Source: BAIKAL-G1 sp943370385
GTDB taxonomy: Bacteria; Cyanobacteriota; Cyanobacteriia; PCC-6307; Cyanobiaceae
NCBI GenBank assembly: GCA_943370385.1
Contig: CALRQT020000010.1
Location: forward strand, 1 to 64,000
Direction: 5' to 3'
DNA: 64,000 nucleotides
Position 1 is the first letter of the stretch, and each line of letters starts with the position of its first letter. Positions 25,739 to 35,386 of this stretch are shown piece after piece. The notes beneath the pieces are model-generated. The model saw nothing but the letters and a program-made list of their open reading frames with translations, was not told the origin of the DNA and ran no database searches. Both the position numbers and the translations under genes were made by a program.

Positions 25739-27751
25739 ATGGACTCGGCCGCTCCCCTTGCCTGGTTGATCCCGGTGCTCCCCCTGGCGGGCGCCTGCCT
25801 GGTGGGCCTGGGCCTGATCAGCTTCAACCGCACGATCAATCGGCTACGCAAGCCCGTTGCCGTTTTCCTGATCAGCTGCGTGGGCGCCTCGGCCGTGCTC
25901 AGCTACGCGATCCTGGCCCAGCAGCTAGCCGGAGCGGGCGCCACCGAAGTGCTGTTCAACTGGGCCAGCGCCGGCACCTTCAACCTGGAAATGGGTTTCC
26001 GGGTCGACCCGCTCGGGGCCGTGATGCTGGCCCTGGTCACCACCATCGCCCTGCTGGTGATGGTCTATTCCGATGGCTACATGGCCCACGACAAGGGCTA
26101 TGTGCGCTTTTTCACCTATTTAGCCCTATTCAGCAGTTCGATGCTGGGGCTCATCATCAGCCCCAACCTGCTCGAGATCTATGTGTTTTGGGAGCTGGTG
26201 GGCATGTGCTCCTACCTGCTCGTGGGCTTCTGGTACGACCGCGACGGCGCCGCTAACGCCGCCCAGAAAGCCTTTGTCGTCAACCGGGTTGGTGACTTCG
26301 GCCTGTTGCTGGGGATCCTGGGCCTGTTCTGGGCCACGGGCAGCTTTGGTTTTGAAGAGATCGGCACCCGCCTGCAGGAGGCCGTAGCCGGCGGCAGCCT
26401 CCCCAACGCCGCGGCGATCCTGCTCTGCCTGCTGGTGTTCATGGGCCCGATGGCCAAATCGGCCCAGTTCCCCCTGCATGTGTGGTTGCCCGATGCCATG
26501 GAGGGCCCCACGCCGATCTCGGCCCTGATCCATGCCGCCACGATGGTGGCGGCGGGCGTGTTCCTGGTGGCCCGGCTCCAGCCCGTGTATGCCCCCTTCC
26601 CCCAGGTGCAGCTGGTGATTGCCGTGGTCGGCACGATCACCCTGGTGTTGGGGGCGTCGATCGCCCTCACCCAGATGGACCTGAAAAAGGGCCTGGCCTA
26701 CAGCACCGTGTCCCAACTGGGCTACATGATGCTGGCCATGGGCTGCGGCGCCCCGGTGGCGGGCATGTTCCACCTGGTCACCCATGCCTTCTTCAAGGCG
26801 ATGCTGTTCCTGGGTTCCGGCTCGGTGATCCACGCCATGGAAGAGGTGGTGGGCCATGAACCGGTGCTGGCCCAGGACATGCGCCTGATGGGCGGTCTGC
26901 GCAAATTCATGCCGGTAACCGCGGGCACCTTCTTCATCGGTTGCGTGGCGATCAGCGGCATCCCCCCCTTGGCCGGCTTCTGGAGCAAGGACGAAATCCT
27001 CGGCCAGGCCTTCGGCAGCTTCCCGATTCTTTGGCTGGCCGGTTTCATTACCGCCGGCATGACCGCCTTCTACATGTTCCGCCTCTACTTCCTCACCTTT
27101 GAGGGGGAGTTCCGCGGCACCGATGCGGCCATTCAGGCCAATCTGCTGGCCGCCGCCGGCAAGGCTCCGGTGGTGGATGACCACCACGGCGGCGGCCACC
27201 GCGCCAACCATCCCCATGAATCGGGCTGGCAGATGGCCCTGCCCCTGGTGGTGCTGGCGGTGCCGTCGGTCCTGATTGGCCTGCTCGGGACCCCCTGGAA
27301 CAGCCGCTTTGCCGGCCTGCTGGATCCCGAGGAAGCCGCCGAAATGGCCGCCCACTTCAGCTGGGGCGAGTTCCTGCCCCTGGCCGGCGCCTCGGTGGCC
27401 GTTTCCTTGGTGGGCATCAGCGTGGCCGTGGCCGCCTACGCCCTGCACAAATTGGACCTGGGCCAGGCGGTGGCGGCCCGCTTCCCGGCCCTCAATGCCT
27501 TCCTGGCCAATAAGTGGTATTTGGACGACATCAACGACAAACTGTTTGTCCAAGGCAGCCGCAAGTTGGCCCGCCAGGTGCTCGAAGTCGATTCCAAGGT
27601 GGTGGATGGGGTCGTGAACCTCACCGGCCTGGTGACCCTGGGCAGCGGCGAAGGGCTCAAGTATTTCGAAACTGGCCGGGCCCAGTTCTATGCCCTGATC
27701 GTGTTTGGCGGTGTGATCGCCCTGGTGGCCCTGTTCAGCGTGCTGGGCTGA
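25739..27751 (+). CDS. ndhF: NAD(P)H-quinone oxidoreductase subunit 5 (NdhF1-type)
   Basis: Large antiporter-like proton-pumping subunit of NDH-1, 670 residues with about 15 membrane helices. Diagnostic stretches are FWELVGMCSYLLVGFWYDR, GPMAKSAQFPLHVWLPDAMEGP and HAATMVAAGVFLVARLQPVYA. A His-rich stretch DDHHGGGHRANHPHE (about 480-494) lies in a connecting loop. It is followed by ndhD at 96 bp; an F-D pair of this length and type matches the respiratory/cyclic-flow NDH-1L form rather than the CO2-uptake forms, by inference. Confidence 0.97.
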   Translation: MDSAAPLAWLIPVLPLAGACLVGLGLISFNRTINRLRKPVAVFLISCVGASAVLSYAILAQQLAGAGATEVLFNWASAGTFNLEMGFRVDPLGAVMLALVTTIALLVMVYSDGYMAHDKGYVRFFTYLALFSSSMLGLIISPNLLEIYVFWELVGMCSYLLVGFWYDRDGAANAAQKAFVVNRVGDFGLLLGILGLFWATGSFGFEEIGTRLQEAVAGGSLPNAAAILLCLLVFMGPMAKSAQFPLHVWLPDAMEGPTPISALIHAATMVAAGVFLVARLQPVYAPFPQVQLVIAVVGTITLVLGASIALTQMDLKKGLAYSTVSQLGYMMLAMGCGAPVAGMFHLVTHAFFKAMLFLGSGSVIHAMEEVVGHEPVLAQDMRLMGGLRKFMPVTAGTFFIGCVAISGIPPLAGFWSKDEILGQAFGSFPILWLAGFITAGMTAFYMFRLYFLTFEGEFRGTDAAIQANLLAAAGKAPVVDDHHGGGHRANHPHESGWQMALPLVVLAVPSVLIGLLGTPWNSRFAGLLDPEEAAEMAAHFSWGEFLPLAGASVAVSLVGISVAVAAYALHKLDLGQAVAARFPALNAFLANKWYLDDINDKLFVQGSRKLARQVLEVDSKVVDGVVNLTGLVTLGSGEGLKYFETGRAQFYALIVFGGVIALVALFSVLG

Positions 27752-27847
27752 GGCCAACGGGCCGAGGGATCGTGTGGTTTCGCGTATCGGCTCCTGCCAG
27801 CCCTGGCGATGATTTCTACACTTCAGGCAGATCGTCCAGCCTGACCT

Positions 27848-29557
27848 GTGTTTGTTGACTTCACCCTGTCCCAGGGTGCGACGGTCCTGGCAACGTTGAC
27901 GCCCCTGGTGCTGGGCCTGCAAGGCTCGGGCCTGGAGCCCTCTGGCCTGCAGGCGTTTCCCTGGCTGAGTGCCTCGATCCTGTTCCCGATCGCCGCCGCC
28001 CTGCTGATCCCCTTCATCCCCGATCCGGGCGATGGCAAGACGATCCGCTGGTACGCCCTGGGGATCGCCCTGGTGACCTTCCTGCTGACGGTGGGGGGCT
28101 ACCTCAATGGCTACGACCCGGCGGTGGAGGGCCTGCAGCTGGTGGAACGGGTGTCCTGGCTGCCCGACCTGGGCCTGGCCTGGTCCGTGGGCGCCGATGG
28201 TCTGTCCATGCCCCTGATCCTGCTCACCAGCTTCATCACCGCCCTGGCGGTGCTGGCGGCCTGGCCGGTGACCTTCAAACCCCGGCTCTTTTTCTTCCTG
28301 ATCCTGGCCATGGATGGCGGCCAGATCGCCGTGTTTGCCGTGCAGGACATGCTGCTCTTCTTCCTGGCCTGGGAGCTGGAGCTACTGCCGGTGTACCTGC
28401 TACTGGCGATCTGGGGGGCCAAAAAACGCCAATACGCCGCCACAAAGTTCATTCTTTATACGGCCGGGGGCTCGGTTTTCATCCTGCTGGCGGCCCTGGC
28501 CATGGCCTTCTACGGCGGCGGCGCCCCCACCTTTGAATTCACGGCCCTCATGGCCAAGGACTTCCCTGAGAAGTTCCAACTGCTCTGTTATGCCGGCCTG
28601 CTGATTGCCTTTGGCGTCAAGTTGCCGATCGTGCCGCTGCACACCTGGCTGCCCGATGCCCATGGCGAAGCCACGGCGCCGGTGCACATGTTGCTGGCCG
28701 GAATCCTGCTGAAGATGGGGGGCTATGCCCTGCTGCGCTTCAACGTGCAGCTGCTACCGGAGGCCCACGCCCATTTCGCCCCATTGCTGGTGGTGCTGGG
28801 CGTGGTGAATATCATCTACGCCGCCCTCACCTCCTTTGCCCAGCGCAATCTCAAACGCAAGATCGCCTACAGCTCGATCAGCCACATGGGCTTTGTGCTG
28901 ATCGGCATCGGCAGCTTTAGTGCCCTTGGCACCAGCGGCGCCATGTTGCAGATGGTTAGCCATGGCCTGATCGGCGCCAGCCTGTTCTTCCTCGTGGGAG
29001 CTACCTACGACCGCACCCACACCCTGCAGCTCGATGAGATGGGTGGGGTGGGGCAGAAGATGCGCAAAATGTTTGCGCTCTGGACGATCTGCTCCCTGGC
29101 GTCCCTGGCCCTGCCAGGCATGAGCGGCTTTGTCTCCGAGCTGATGGTGTTTGTGGGCTTTGCCACCAGCGAGGCCTACTCGCTCACCTTCCGGATTGTG
29201 ATGTCGGTGCTGGCGGCGATTGGCGTGATTCTCACGCCGATCTACCTGCTTTCGATGCTGCGGGAAATTTTCTTCGGCAAGGAAAACGCCGAGCTGGCCG
29301 CCCACAACCAACTGGTGGACGCCGAGCCCCGCGAGATCTACATCATTAGCTGCCTGCTGGTGCCCATCATCGGCATCGGCCTCTATCCCCGGATCCTGAC
29401 CGACAGCTACCGGGCCTCGATCGAAGCCCTGGTGCAGCGCGAGACCGTGGCGATGGCCAAGGTGATCCATCCGCCAGCCACCGGCCTGATCCGCCGCTCG
29501 CCCATGGCCGAGCTGCTGCCTCCAGCCCTGCTCCAGGCCCCGGCCCTGGCCGGGTAA
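27848..29557 (+). CDS. ndhD: NAD(P)H-quinone oxidoreductase subunit 4 (NdhD)
   Basis: Proton-pumping membrane subunit of NDH-1 (569 residues from a GTG). Core motifs are LSMPLILLTSF, FFLAWELELLPVYLLLAIWG, LPIVPLHTWLPDAHGEATAPVH and SSISHMGFVLIGIG. The N-terminal region before SILFPIAAALLIPF is about 40 residues longer than I expect, so the true start could lie downstream of 27848. It follows ndhF and precedes the LapA-like gene. Confidence 0.95.
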   Translation: MFVDFTLSQGATVLATLTPLVLGLQGSGLEPSGLQAFPWLSASILFPIAAALLIPFIPDPGDGKTIRWYALGIALVTFLLTVGGYLNGYDPAVEGLQLVERVSWLPDLGLAWSVGADGLSMPLILLTSFITALAVLAAWPVTFKPRLFFFLILAMDGGQIAVFAVQDMLLFFLAWELELLPVYLLLAIWGAKKRQYAATKFILYTAGGSVFILLAALAMAFYGGGAPTFEFTALMAKDFPEKFQLLCYAGLLIAFGVKLPIVPLHTWLPDAHGEATAPVHMLLAGILLKMGGYALLRFNVQLLPEAHAHFAPLLVVLGVVNIIYAALTSFAQRNLKRKIAYSSISHMGFVLIGIGSFSALGTSGAMLQMVSHGLIGASLFFLVGATYDRTHTLQLDEMGGVGQKMRKMFALWTICSLASLALPGMSGFVSELMVFVGFATSEAYSLTFRIVMSVLAAIGVILTPIYLLSMLREIFFGKENAELAAHNQLVDAEPREIYIISCLLVPIIGIGLYPRILTDSYRASIEALVQRETVAMAKVIHPPATGLIRRSPMAELLPPALLQAPALAG

Positions 29558-29643
29558 CAAACCTCTGCGGCAGGACCCGCCCCCTAACCAGAACCAGGCC
29601 TTCGTCCTTACGCTCTCAACGTCAGAAAACCCAGCCTTGAGCC

Positions 29644-30003
29644 ATGCGGCAGCTGAACTTCCTGTTGATCTTCAGTTTTGGCCTGGCCACGGTGATGTTC
29701 ACCCTGGAGAACACGGCGGCCACCACCGTGAAATTCCTCCCTGGGGTTAGCACCACCTTGCCCCTGGCCGCCCTGCTGCTGGTGGTGGGCGGCATCGGTG
29801 CCACGGCGGCCTGGGTGTTTGCCGTATGGACCGGGGTGGTGAAAAAGGTGGAAAACCTCAGCACCCCCGACGAAGTGACGGCCCAGCAGGTGCGGATCCA
29901 GGAGCTCGAGGAGGACGTGCAGCGCTATCGAGCCGCCGTGGATGCCCAATTGGGTCTGCTGCCCGCCGCCGGGGAAACCTCGGCCCCAACCAGCGCCAAC
30001 TGA
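29644..30003 (+). CDS. LapA / DUF1049 family small membrane protein
   Basis: A 119-residue protein with two membrane helices (LLIFSFGLATVMFTL and LAALLLVVGGIGATAAWVFAVW) and a C-terminal coiled-coil (about 67-100: VRIQELEEDVQRYRAAVDAQL). This is the layout of LapA-domain (DUF1049) proteins, whose E. coli member helps LPS assembly; the cyanobacterial function is unknown. Confidence 0.8.
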   Translation: MRQLNFLLIFSFGLATVMFTLENTAATTVKFLPGVSTTLPLAALLLVVGGIGATAAWVFAVWTGVVKKVENLSTPDEVTAQQVRIQELEEDVQRYRAAVDAQLGLLPAAGETSAPTSAN

Positions 30004-30119
30004 GGGGCTGGCCGTCCAATCGCATCGGGCTTGGGCCTCCCCGTTTGTCTCTTGCTTCTGGCATGGCTGGCCGCCTGGCGCCCCAGCCGGTACTTTTCGC
30101 TCAAGTGGGCTGATCGGGA

Positions 30120-31079
30120 TTGGCAGAAGCTGGCGCCAGGCTTGCGATCCGGCTGCTCCAGGATGCGGCCGAGCGGGGCGAGATCGACCCCTGGGATGTG
30201 GATGTGATTGGCGTGATCGATGGTTTCCTCGACCAACTCCGCTCGCGCATTGCCCTACCCAGGCTGGTGCTGGCCCCGGGCTCCCGGCGCCAGGGGGGCA
30301 GCTATGAGCACGATCTGGCCGAAACCAGCGAAGCGTTCCTAGCCGCCTCGGTGTTGGTGGGGCTGAAGGCCGAACTGCTGGAGGCCAGCACGGTCCTGCC
30401 CGAACCCGTGGTCGAAGACGCCTTTGACTTTGATCTCGACGGCCAGGGCTGGTTGATCACCCCCGGCCTGGAGCTGCCCGCCCGGCCCGAACGCCATCTG
30501 CTGCGGCGGCCCGTCGCCCCACCGCCCCTGCAGCGGCCCGTGACCCTGGGGGAGCTGATCCAGCAACTCGAAGAGATCGCCGAACGGCTGGAGCAGGAAG
30601 AAGGACGCCAGCGCAGCCGCACCCGCAGCAAGCGCTTCAGCGATCGGGCCGCCATGGAACAGGTGGCGGCCCTGGCCCACCGCGAAAAGCTGCCGGAAAC
30701 CACCGCTGCCCTGAGCCAGTTCCTGCTGCAGTGGCCCGCCAGCCTGGCCTGGGTGGGCTTTGACGGCCTGGTGGAGGCCTGGGCTGCCGTGGCGCCGACC
30801 GACCTGGATTGCGACCGGGTGGGGGTGTTCTGGGCCCTGCTCTTCCTCTGCTCCCAGGGGAAGGTGGAACTGGAGCAGCCAGGCGGGCTCTATGCGCCCC
30901 TGCAGCTGAAACGGCTGCTCGATGGCGCCGAAAGCGTGCAGCTGCCCCTGGTCCCCACCCAGAGCCCAGGGGCCTACAACCCGAAGCAGGTCCCAAACCA
31001 GGGCAAGAGCCAGGCCAAGAATCAGACCAACAAACCAGGTCCAGCTGCGACGCCGGCCAGAACAGCGCTTGCGGCCTGA
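30120..31079 (+). CDS. scpA: Segregation and condensation protein A
   Basis: Kleisin of the SMC-ScpAB chromosome-condensing complex, 319 residues from a TTG. The N-terminal LAIRLLQDAAERGEIDPWDVDV resembles the SMC-binding segment, followed by FLAASVLVGLKAELLEAS; the middle is acidic and the C-terminal winged helix ends before a low-complexity tail (KQVPNQGKSQAKNQTNKPG). No scpB is visible nearby. The start is uncertain because no ATG or clear ribosome site lies ahead. Confidence 0.85.
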   Translation: MAEAGARLAIRLLQDAAERGEIDPWDVDVIGVIDGFLDQLRSRIALPRLVLAPGSRRQGGSYEHDLAETSEAFLAASVLVGLKAELLEASTVLPEPVVEDAFDFDLDGQGWLITPGLELPARPERHLLRRPVAPPPLQRPVTLGELIQQLEEIAERLEQEEGRQRSRTRSKRFSDRAAMEQVAALAHREKLPETTAALSQFLLQWPASLAWVGFDGLVEAWAAVAPTDLDCDRVGVFWALLFLCSQGKVELEQPGGLYAPLQLKRLLDGAESVQLPLVPTQSPGAYNPKQVPNQGKSQAKNQTNKPGPAATPARTALAA

Positions 31080-31125
31080 CGTGCTTGCCTAGGGTTGCCC
31101 ATCATTTCCACGGAAGACAGCGCCG

Positions 31126-32307
31126 ATGAAGGCGATGATCCTGGCGGCCGGTAAGGGAACCCGTGTGCGTCCGATTACGCAGACGATCCCCAAACCGATG
31201 ATTCCGATCCTGCAGAAACCGGTGATGGAGTTTCTGCTGGAACTACTGCGCCAGCACGGCTTCACCGAAATCATGGTGAATGTGTCGCACTTGGCTGAGG
31301 AGATCGAGAACTATTTCCGTGACGGCCAGCGGTTTGGCGTTGAAATTGCCTACAGCTTTGAAGGCCGCATCGAAGATGGCCAGCTGATCGGCGACGCCCT
31401 GGGATCGGCCGGGGGCCTGAAGAAAATTCAGACCTTCCAACCCTTCTTTGATGAGACCTTCGTGGTGCTCTGCGGCGATGCCCTGATCGACCTCGATCTC
31501 ACCGAAGCCGTGCGCCGCCACAAGGCCAAGGGCGCCATGGCCAGCCTGATCACCAAGCGGGTGCCTCGGGAGCTGGTGAGCAGCTATGGCGTGGTGGTGA
31601 CCGACCCGGAAGGCCGGGTGCTGTCCTTCCAGGAGAAGCCGGCGGTGGAAGAGGCCGCCAGCGACATGATCAACACCGGTATTTATATCTTTGAACCCGA
31701 AGTGCTCGATGTAATCCCGGAGGGCGTTCCCTTCGATATCGGCTCCGATCTCTTCCCCTTACTGGTGAAACAGGGCGCGCCCTTCTACGCCCTGCCGATG
31801 GAATTTGAATGGGTGGATATTGGCAAGGTGCCGGATTACTGGCAGGCGATCCGCAGCGTGTTGCAGGGGGAAGTGCGCCAGGTGCAGATCCCCGGCAAGC
31901 AGGTGCGCCCTGGCATCTACACGGGCCTCAATGTGGCGGCCAATTGGGACAAGATCACGATCCAGGGTCCCGTCTATGTGGGCGGCATGACCCGGATCGA
32001 GGATGGCGCCACGATCATCGGTCCCACCATGATCGGCCCCAGTTGCCACATCTGCGAAGGCGCCACGATCGACAACTCGATCATTTTTGACTATTCCCGC
32101 ATCGGCGCCGGGGTCCGCCTGGTCGAAAAACTGGTGTTTGGCCGCTACTGCGTCGATCGCAACGGCGACCACTTCGACCTGCAGGAGGCCGCCCTGGATT
32201 GGCTGATCACCGATTCCCGCCGCCTTGACCATGGGGCTCCCTCGCCCCAGCAAAAGGCCATGGCCCAGCTGCTGGGCAGTGATCTGGCCATCACCGGCGC
32301 CAGCTGA
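31126..32307 (+). CDS. Sugar-phosphate nucleotidylyltransferase (mannose-1-P guanylyltransferase-like)
   Basis: Makes an NDP-sugar from a sugar 1-phosphate. The N-terminal nucleotidyltransferase domain begins MKAMILAAGKGTRVRPITQ (signature GKGTRVRP) and includes PKPMIPI, LCGDALIDLDL and VSFQEKP-like LSFQEKPAVEE. The C-terminal third is a left-handed beta-helix (hexapeptide-like repeats: YVGGMTRIEDGATIIGPTMIGPSCHICEGATI). Length 393. The substrate could be mannose, glucose or another sugar; the form is common in cyanobacteria. Confidence 0.9.
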   Translation: MKAMILAAGKGTRVRPITQTIPKPMIPILQKPVMEFLLELLRQHGFTEIMVNVSHLAEEIENYFRDGQRFGVEIAYSFEGRIEDGQLIGDALGSAGGLKKIQTFQPFFDETFVVLCGDALIDLDLTEAVRRHKAKGAMASLITKRVPRELVSSYGVVVTDPEGRVLSFQEKPAVEEAASDMINTGIYIFEPEVLDVIPEGVPFDIGSDLFPLLVKQGAPFYALPMEFEWVDIGKVPDYWQAIRSVLQGEVRQVQIPGKQVRPGIYTGLNVAANWDKITIQGPVYVGGMTRIEDGATIIGPTMIGPSCHICEGATIDNSIIFDYSRIGAGVRLVEKLVFGRYCVDRNGDHFDLQEAALDWLITDSRRLDHGAPSPQQKAMAQLLGSDLAITGAS

Positions 32308-32349
32308 GCTGATCCCAGGGCCTAGGCGGTCCAGGCCCCAGGGCCCCGC

Positions 32350-33252
32350 TCAGGGGCGCAGGCTCACCAGCCCAGAGCGCTCCAGGATCAACGGAATCCG
32401 TTCTTCCGCCTTGACGGCCATCAGGTGCACCCCCTGGGCAATGCCCCGGTAACAGGCCACCTGTTCGGCCGCGATGCTGATGCCCTCATCGGCCGGATTT
32501 CTGGCGGCGGCCAGCCGGTCGATCACGGCCTGGGGAATGCGGGCCCCGGGCACGACCCGGTTGATGAAGAGGGCATTGCGGGCCGATTTGAGCAGGAAGA
32601 CCCCCGCCAGCACCGGCAAGCCCAGGGGCCCGGCCAGGTCGCCCACGAAGCGGCGCAGGGCCTCTGCATCCATCACCATCTGGGTTTGCACGAAGCGGGC
32701 GCCGGCGGCCTGCTTGCGTTGGATGCGGGCCTTCAGGCCACTCCAACTGGGACTCTGGGGATCGGCCGCCGCCCCGGCAAACAGGCTGGTGGGGCCATCG
32801 GGCAGCAGGCCGCTGACGGGATCGAGCCCCTGGTTGAAAGCGGCCACCTGCTGCAACAGCCTCACGGCCTCCAGCTCATTCACCGACCGGCTGGTGGGTT
32901 GGTCACCCGCCCGCACCGGATCGCCGGTGAGGCAAAGCAGGTTGCGGATGCCCAGGGCATGGGCGCCGAGCAGGTCGGCCTGGAGGGCGATGCGGTTGCG
33001 ATCGCGGCAGGCCAGCTGCAGCACCGGCTCGATGCCCTCATCCAGGAGGCGACGACAGACGGCCAGGCTGCACATGCGCATCACGGCACGGCTGCCATCG
33101 GTGACATTGACCGCATGCACCAGGCCGCGCAGGGGGCGGGCCACGGCCAAGGTGGCGGCCAGATCACCTCCCCTGGGCGGCATCACCTCAGCGGTGACGG
33201 CAAAGCCACCGGCCTCCAAAACCTGTTGTAGCTGCAAAACCCCTTGCACCAC
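32350..33252 (-). CDS. metF: Methylenetetrahydrofolate reductase
   Basis: Reduces 5,10-methylene-THF to 5-methyl-THF for methionine synthesis. The 300-residue protein has TAEVMPPRGGD with the catalytic-type Glu (about 22), VHAVNVTDGSRAVMRMCS, LQLACRDRNRIALQADLLGA and LLCLTGDPVRAGD, which form the flavin and folate site of the TIM barrel. Start GTG at 33252. It diverges from the small LuxR-type regulator by 79 bp. Confidence 0.92.
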   Translation of the reverse strand: MVQGVLQLQQVLEAGGFAVTAEVMPPRGGDLAATLAVARPLRGLVHAVNVTDGSRAVMRMCSLAVCRRLLDEGIEPVLQLACRDRNRIALQADLLGAHALGIRNLLCLTGDPVRAGDQPTSRSVNELEAVRLLQQVAAFNQGLDPVSGLLPDGPTSLFAGAAADPQSPSWSGLKARIQRKQAAGARFVQTQMVMDAEALRRFVGDLAGPLGLPVLAGVFLLKSARNALFINRVVPGARIPQAVIDRLAAARNPADEGISIAAEQVACYRGIAQGVHLMAVKAEERIPLILERSGLVSLRP

Positions 33253-33331
33253 TGCGGCCCATCATGGGGGAGCAGGGTGCTGACGTCCGGGGTCCCCTGC
33301 CTACAGTGGAACCAAGGCCCGCGTCGGTTCG

Positions 33332-33619
33332 ATGGTTGAACTTGATGAGCTGGGCCTGCCCCGACCGGGGCTTTCGGAGCGGGAGCTGGAGATCATTGAA
33401 CTGGTGGCCCAGGGTCTCACCAACCAGGAAATCGCCTCCACGCTGATGATCAGCAAGCGCACGGTGGATAACCATGTGAGCAATGTGTTCAACAAAACCG
33501 GTGCCAAAAACCGGGTGGCGCTCCTGAATTGGGCCATGGACCGCGGCAAGATCTGCCGCGATGGCTTCAACTGTTGTGCCCTGCCGCCGGCCGGCAGCCA
33601 GCCCCCCCAGGTCAGCTAG
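33332..33619 (+). CDS. Small LuxR-type (GerE HTH) regulator, PedR-like
   Basis: A 95-residue protein that is essentially only a LuxR-type HTH: LSERELEIIELVAQGLTNQEIASTLMISKRTVDNHVSNVFNKTGAKNR (about 16-62). No receiver domain precedes it. It resembles PedR, a small cyanobacterial regulator (Synechocystis Ssl0564) that responds to photosynthetic electron transport through thioredoxin; two Cys (in CRDGFNCC) lie after the HTH. The PedR assignment is a likely match, not proven. Neighbours (metF, nadK, ndh) concern reductant metabolism. Confidence 0.85.
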   Translation: MVELDELGLPRPGLSERELEIIELVAQGLTNQEIASTLMISKRTVDNHVSNVFNKTGAKNRVALLNWAMDRGKICRDGFNCCALPPAGSQPPQVS

Positions 33620-33649
33620 GGCCTGAGCAAGGCACGCTTTTTGGGCGAC

Positions 33650-34225
33650 TCAGGAGGACATGGTCGCCAGGGATAGCAAGACGGGCTGCCGCTCCTCGCT
33701 TGGCCATAGCTCAAAGGGGCGACTGGCCAGGGCGGCGTTACTGAAAACCCCTTCGCCGGTGATCTCGCGCACGCACCAAGGCGGAATGGCCACCGGCTGG
33801 TCTTCCCGCTCCAATTCCACCTCGGCGATCACCAGGGGGGCGTTGGCCCCCTCAAACACATCCAGCACCCAATCGCCCCCGGGCAGGTTGAGGCCATGGC
33901 GCCGTTTCACCAGCCTGCTGCCGCAGTGACCCAACAAGGCCAGGCCATCGCCGGGCGGAATGGCGTACTCGTATTCATGGCGGGCGATGCCGGTGGCGGC
34001 CAGCTTCAAGGTGAGCCAGGCCTCGGAGCTGTCACCCGCGCCGGCAGGACCTCCTGAACTGGCAGCGCGGGTGACGGCGGCGCTTGACCTGCTGCTGCGC
34101 ACCCGCAGGGTCGGCCCCTCGGCGGAGGCCAGCAGGTAGCCCTGATCAAGGGACTGGCTCCAGGCCACCAAGGGGCGCCAGGCCTCCCCGGCCACCAGGA
34201 AGCGCCGCTCAATTTCCAGCGCCAT
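33650..34225 (-). CDS. CYTH-domain protein (triphosphate tunnel family)
   Basis: A 191-residue protein starting MALEIERRFLVAGEAW. The ExExK signature of CYTH enzymes appears as E-I-E-R-R (Arg in the last place). WLTLKLA, RHEYEYAIP and LVIAEVELERED are the expected tunnel strands. Family members hydrolyse inorganic triphosphate or related compounds. An Ala/Ser/Gly-rich insertion (about 47-66) separates the early strands. It lies 68 bp downstream of nadK on the same strand. Confidence 0.88.
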   Translation of the reverse strand: MALEIERRFLVAGEAWRPLVAWSQSLDQGYLLASAEGPTLRVRSSRSSAAVTRAASSGGPAGAGDSSEAWLTLKLAATGIARHEYEYAIPPGDGLALLGHCGSRLVKRRHGLNLPGGDWVLDVFEGANAPLVIAEVELEREDQPVAIPPWCVREITGEGVFSNAALASRPFELWPSEERQPVLLSLATMSS

Positions 34226-34293
34226 GGTCCAGGTTCCCTTGGGGCGGCCATGCTGCCACGGGCAGAAGCTTCATTCCATCGAGCGACGGGACC

Positions 34294-35283
34294 CTAATTC
34301 GGCGACGCCTCGCCGCTGGTGAGGCTGCCGGCCCAATGGAGTTTGCGGGTGAGGGTGCGGTAATAGGAGGGGCTTTGGTCGAGAATCACCATTAGGGCAT
34401 GGTCGCGGGCCTGCTGGATCACGCAGCGATCGCCAGGTTCAAGCACCGTGGCCGCTGCCCCATCCTTCCAAAGCTTGACGCGGCGGTTGCTCTCCCCCAG
34501 GGGCCAAACCCCCAGACGCGAGCGGGGCGGCACCACCACGGCCCGGCTGGAGAGGCTCATCGGGCAGATCGGGTTCACCACAATCGCGTCGATGCCGGGA
34601 TGGAGGATCGGCCCCCCGGCCGCCATGGCGTAGCCGGTGGAACCGGTGGGGGTGGCGATGATCAGGCCATCGCCCCGGTATTGGTCCACCACCTCGCCAT
34701 CGATCTCCAGCTCCAACAAACAGGTGGGCGAAACCTCATCGAGGCAGGGGCGGAAATAGAAATCGTTGAAGGCGAGGTGCACGCCATCCTGGCTGCCATC
34801 GCCGCCGCTACCAGCGCCCCCAGGACTGGCCTCACCATGGCCATCGCCCGGCTGGGGCACGCCATCGCCCCGGTCGATCAGGGCCTGCAACATCAGGCGC
34901 CGCTCCAGGGCGAAGTGGTCTTCGCGCAGCCGTTGCCAGAGCTCATCGCTGCCCGGTAGATCCGTGCTGCTGTGCAGCAACTTGCGATCGTGGGTGAGAA
35001 AACCCAGGTGGCCGCCGACGTTGAAACACAGGATTGGCACCTGCAGGGGGGCCATGTGGCGGGCGGCCCCGAGCACGGTGCCATCGCCGCCGAGCACCAC
35101 CACCAGGTCTGGGGGCTCGCCTTGCTCGGCCAACAGGCCAGGGAAGGGGTTGGCCTCGAGGCCGCTCATGGCCACCCTCACCTCGCTACCGGAGGCCCGC
35201 AGGTCGGAGGCGGTGCGCCTGGCCTGGCGTTGAGCCGCCTGGCTGCCAGCGCGGTAGATCAGCCAGACCCGATTCAGTTGCAT
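34294..35283 (-). CDS. nadK: NAD kinase
   Basis: Phosphorylates NAD to NADP. The start MQLNRVWLIYRAGSQAAQRQ gives 329 residues; the upstream 46-codon extension is rejected. Motifs: VVVLGGDGTVLGAA (GGDGT 65-69), NVGGHLGFL (88-96) and RGDGLIIATPTGSTGYAMAAGGP. A Gly/Asp-rich insertion (about 138-167, from DRGDGV to DGSQDG) interrupts the domain between the two signature regions. It follows the ndhA-I-G-E cluster on the same strand after 103 bp. Confidence 0.95.
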   Translation of the reverse strand: MQLNRVWLIYRAGSQAAQRQARRTASDLRASGSEVRVAMSGLEANPFPGLLAEQGEPPDLVVVLGGDGTVLGAARHMAPLQVPILCFNVGGHLGFLTHDRKLLHSSTDLPGSDELWQRLREDHFALERRLMLQALIDRGDGVPQPGDGHGEASPGGAGSGGDGSQDGVHLAFNDFYFRPCLDEVSPTCLLELEIDGEVVDQYRGDGLIIATPTGSTGYAMAAGGPILHPGIDAIVVNPICPMSLSSRAVVVPPRSRLGVWPLGESNRRVKLWKDGAAATVLEPGDRCVIQQARDHALMVILDQSPSYYRTLTRKLHWAGSLTSGEASPN

Positions 35284-35386
35284 GGCGACTTCAGGGGGAC
35301 CGCTGGGCGAAAGCGGGGGGTGGCTACGACGCGAACAAGAGGGGGGAGCGTGGCAGGAAAGCAGCCTGGATTGGGAAACCGGACAG

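Noticed and set aside
26126..27922. A 598-codon open frame opposite ndhF
   Set aside because: His/Gln/Gly-rich translation typical of the antisense of GC-rich membrane-protein genes; ndhF itself is certain.
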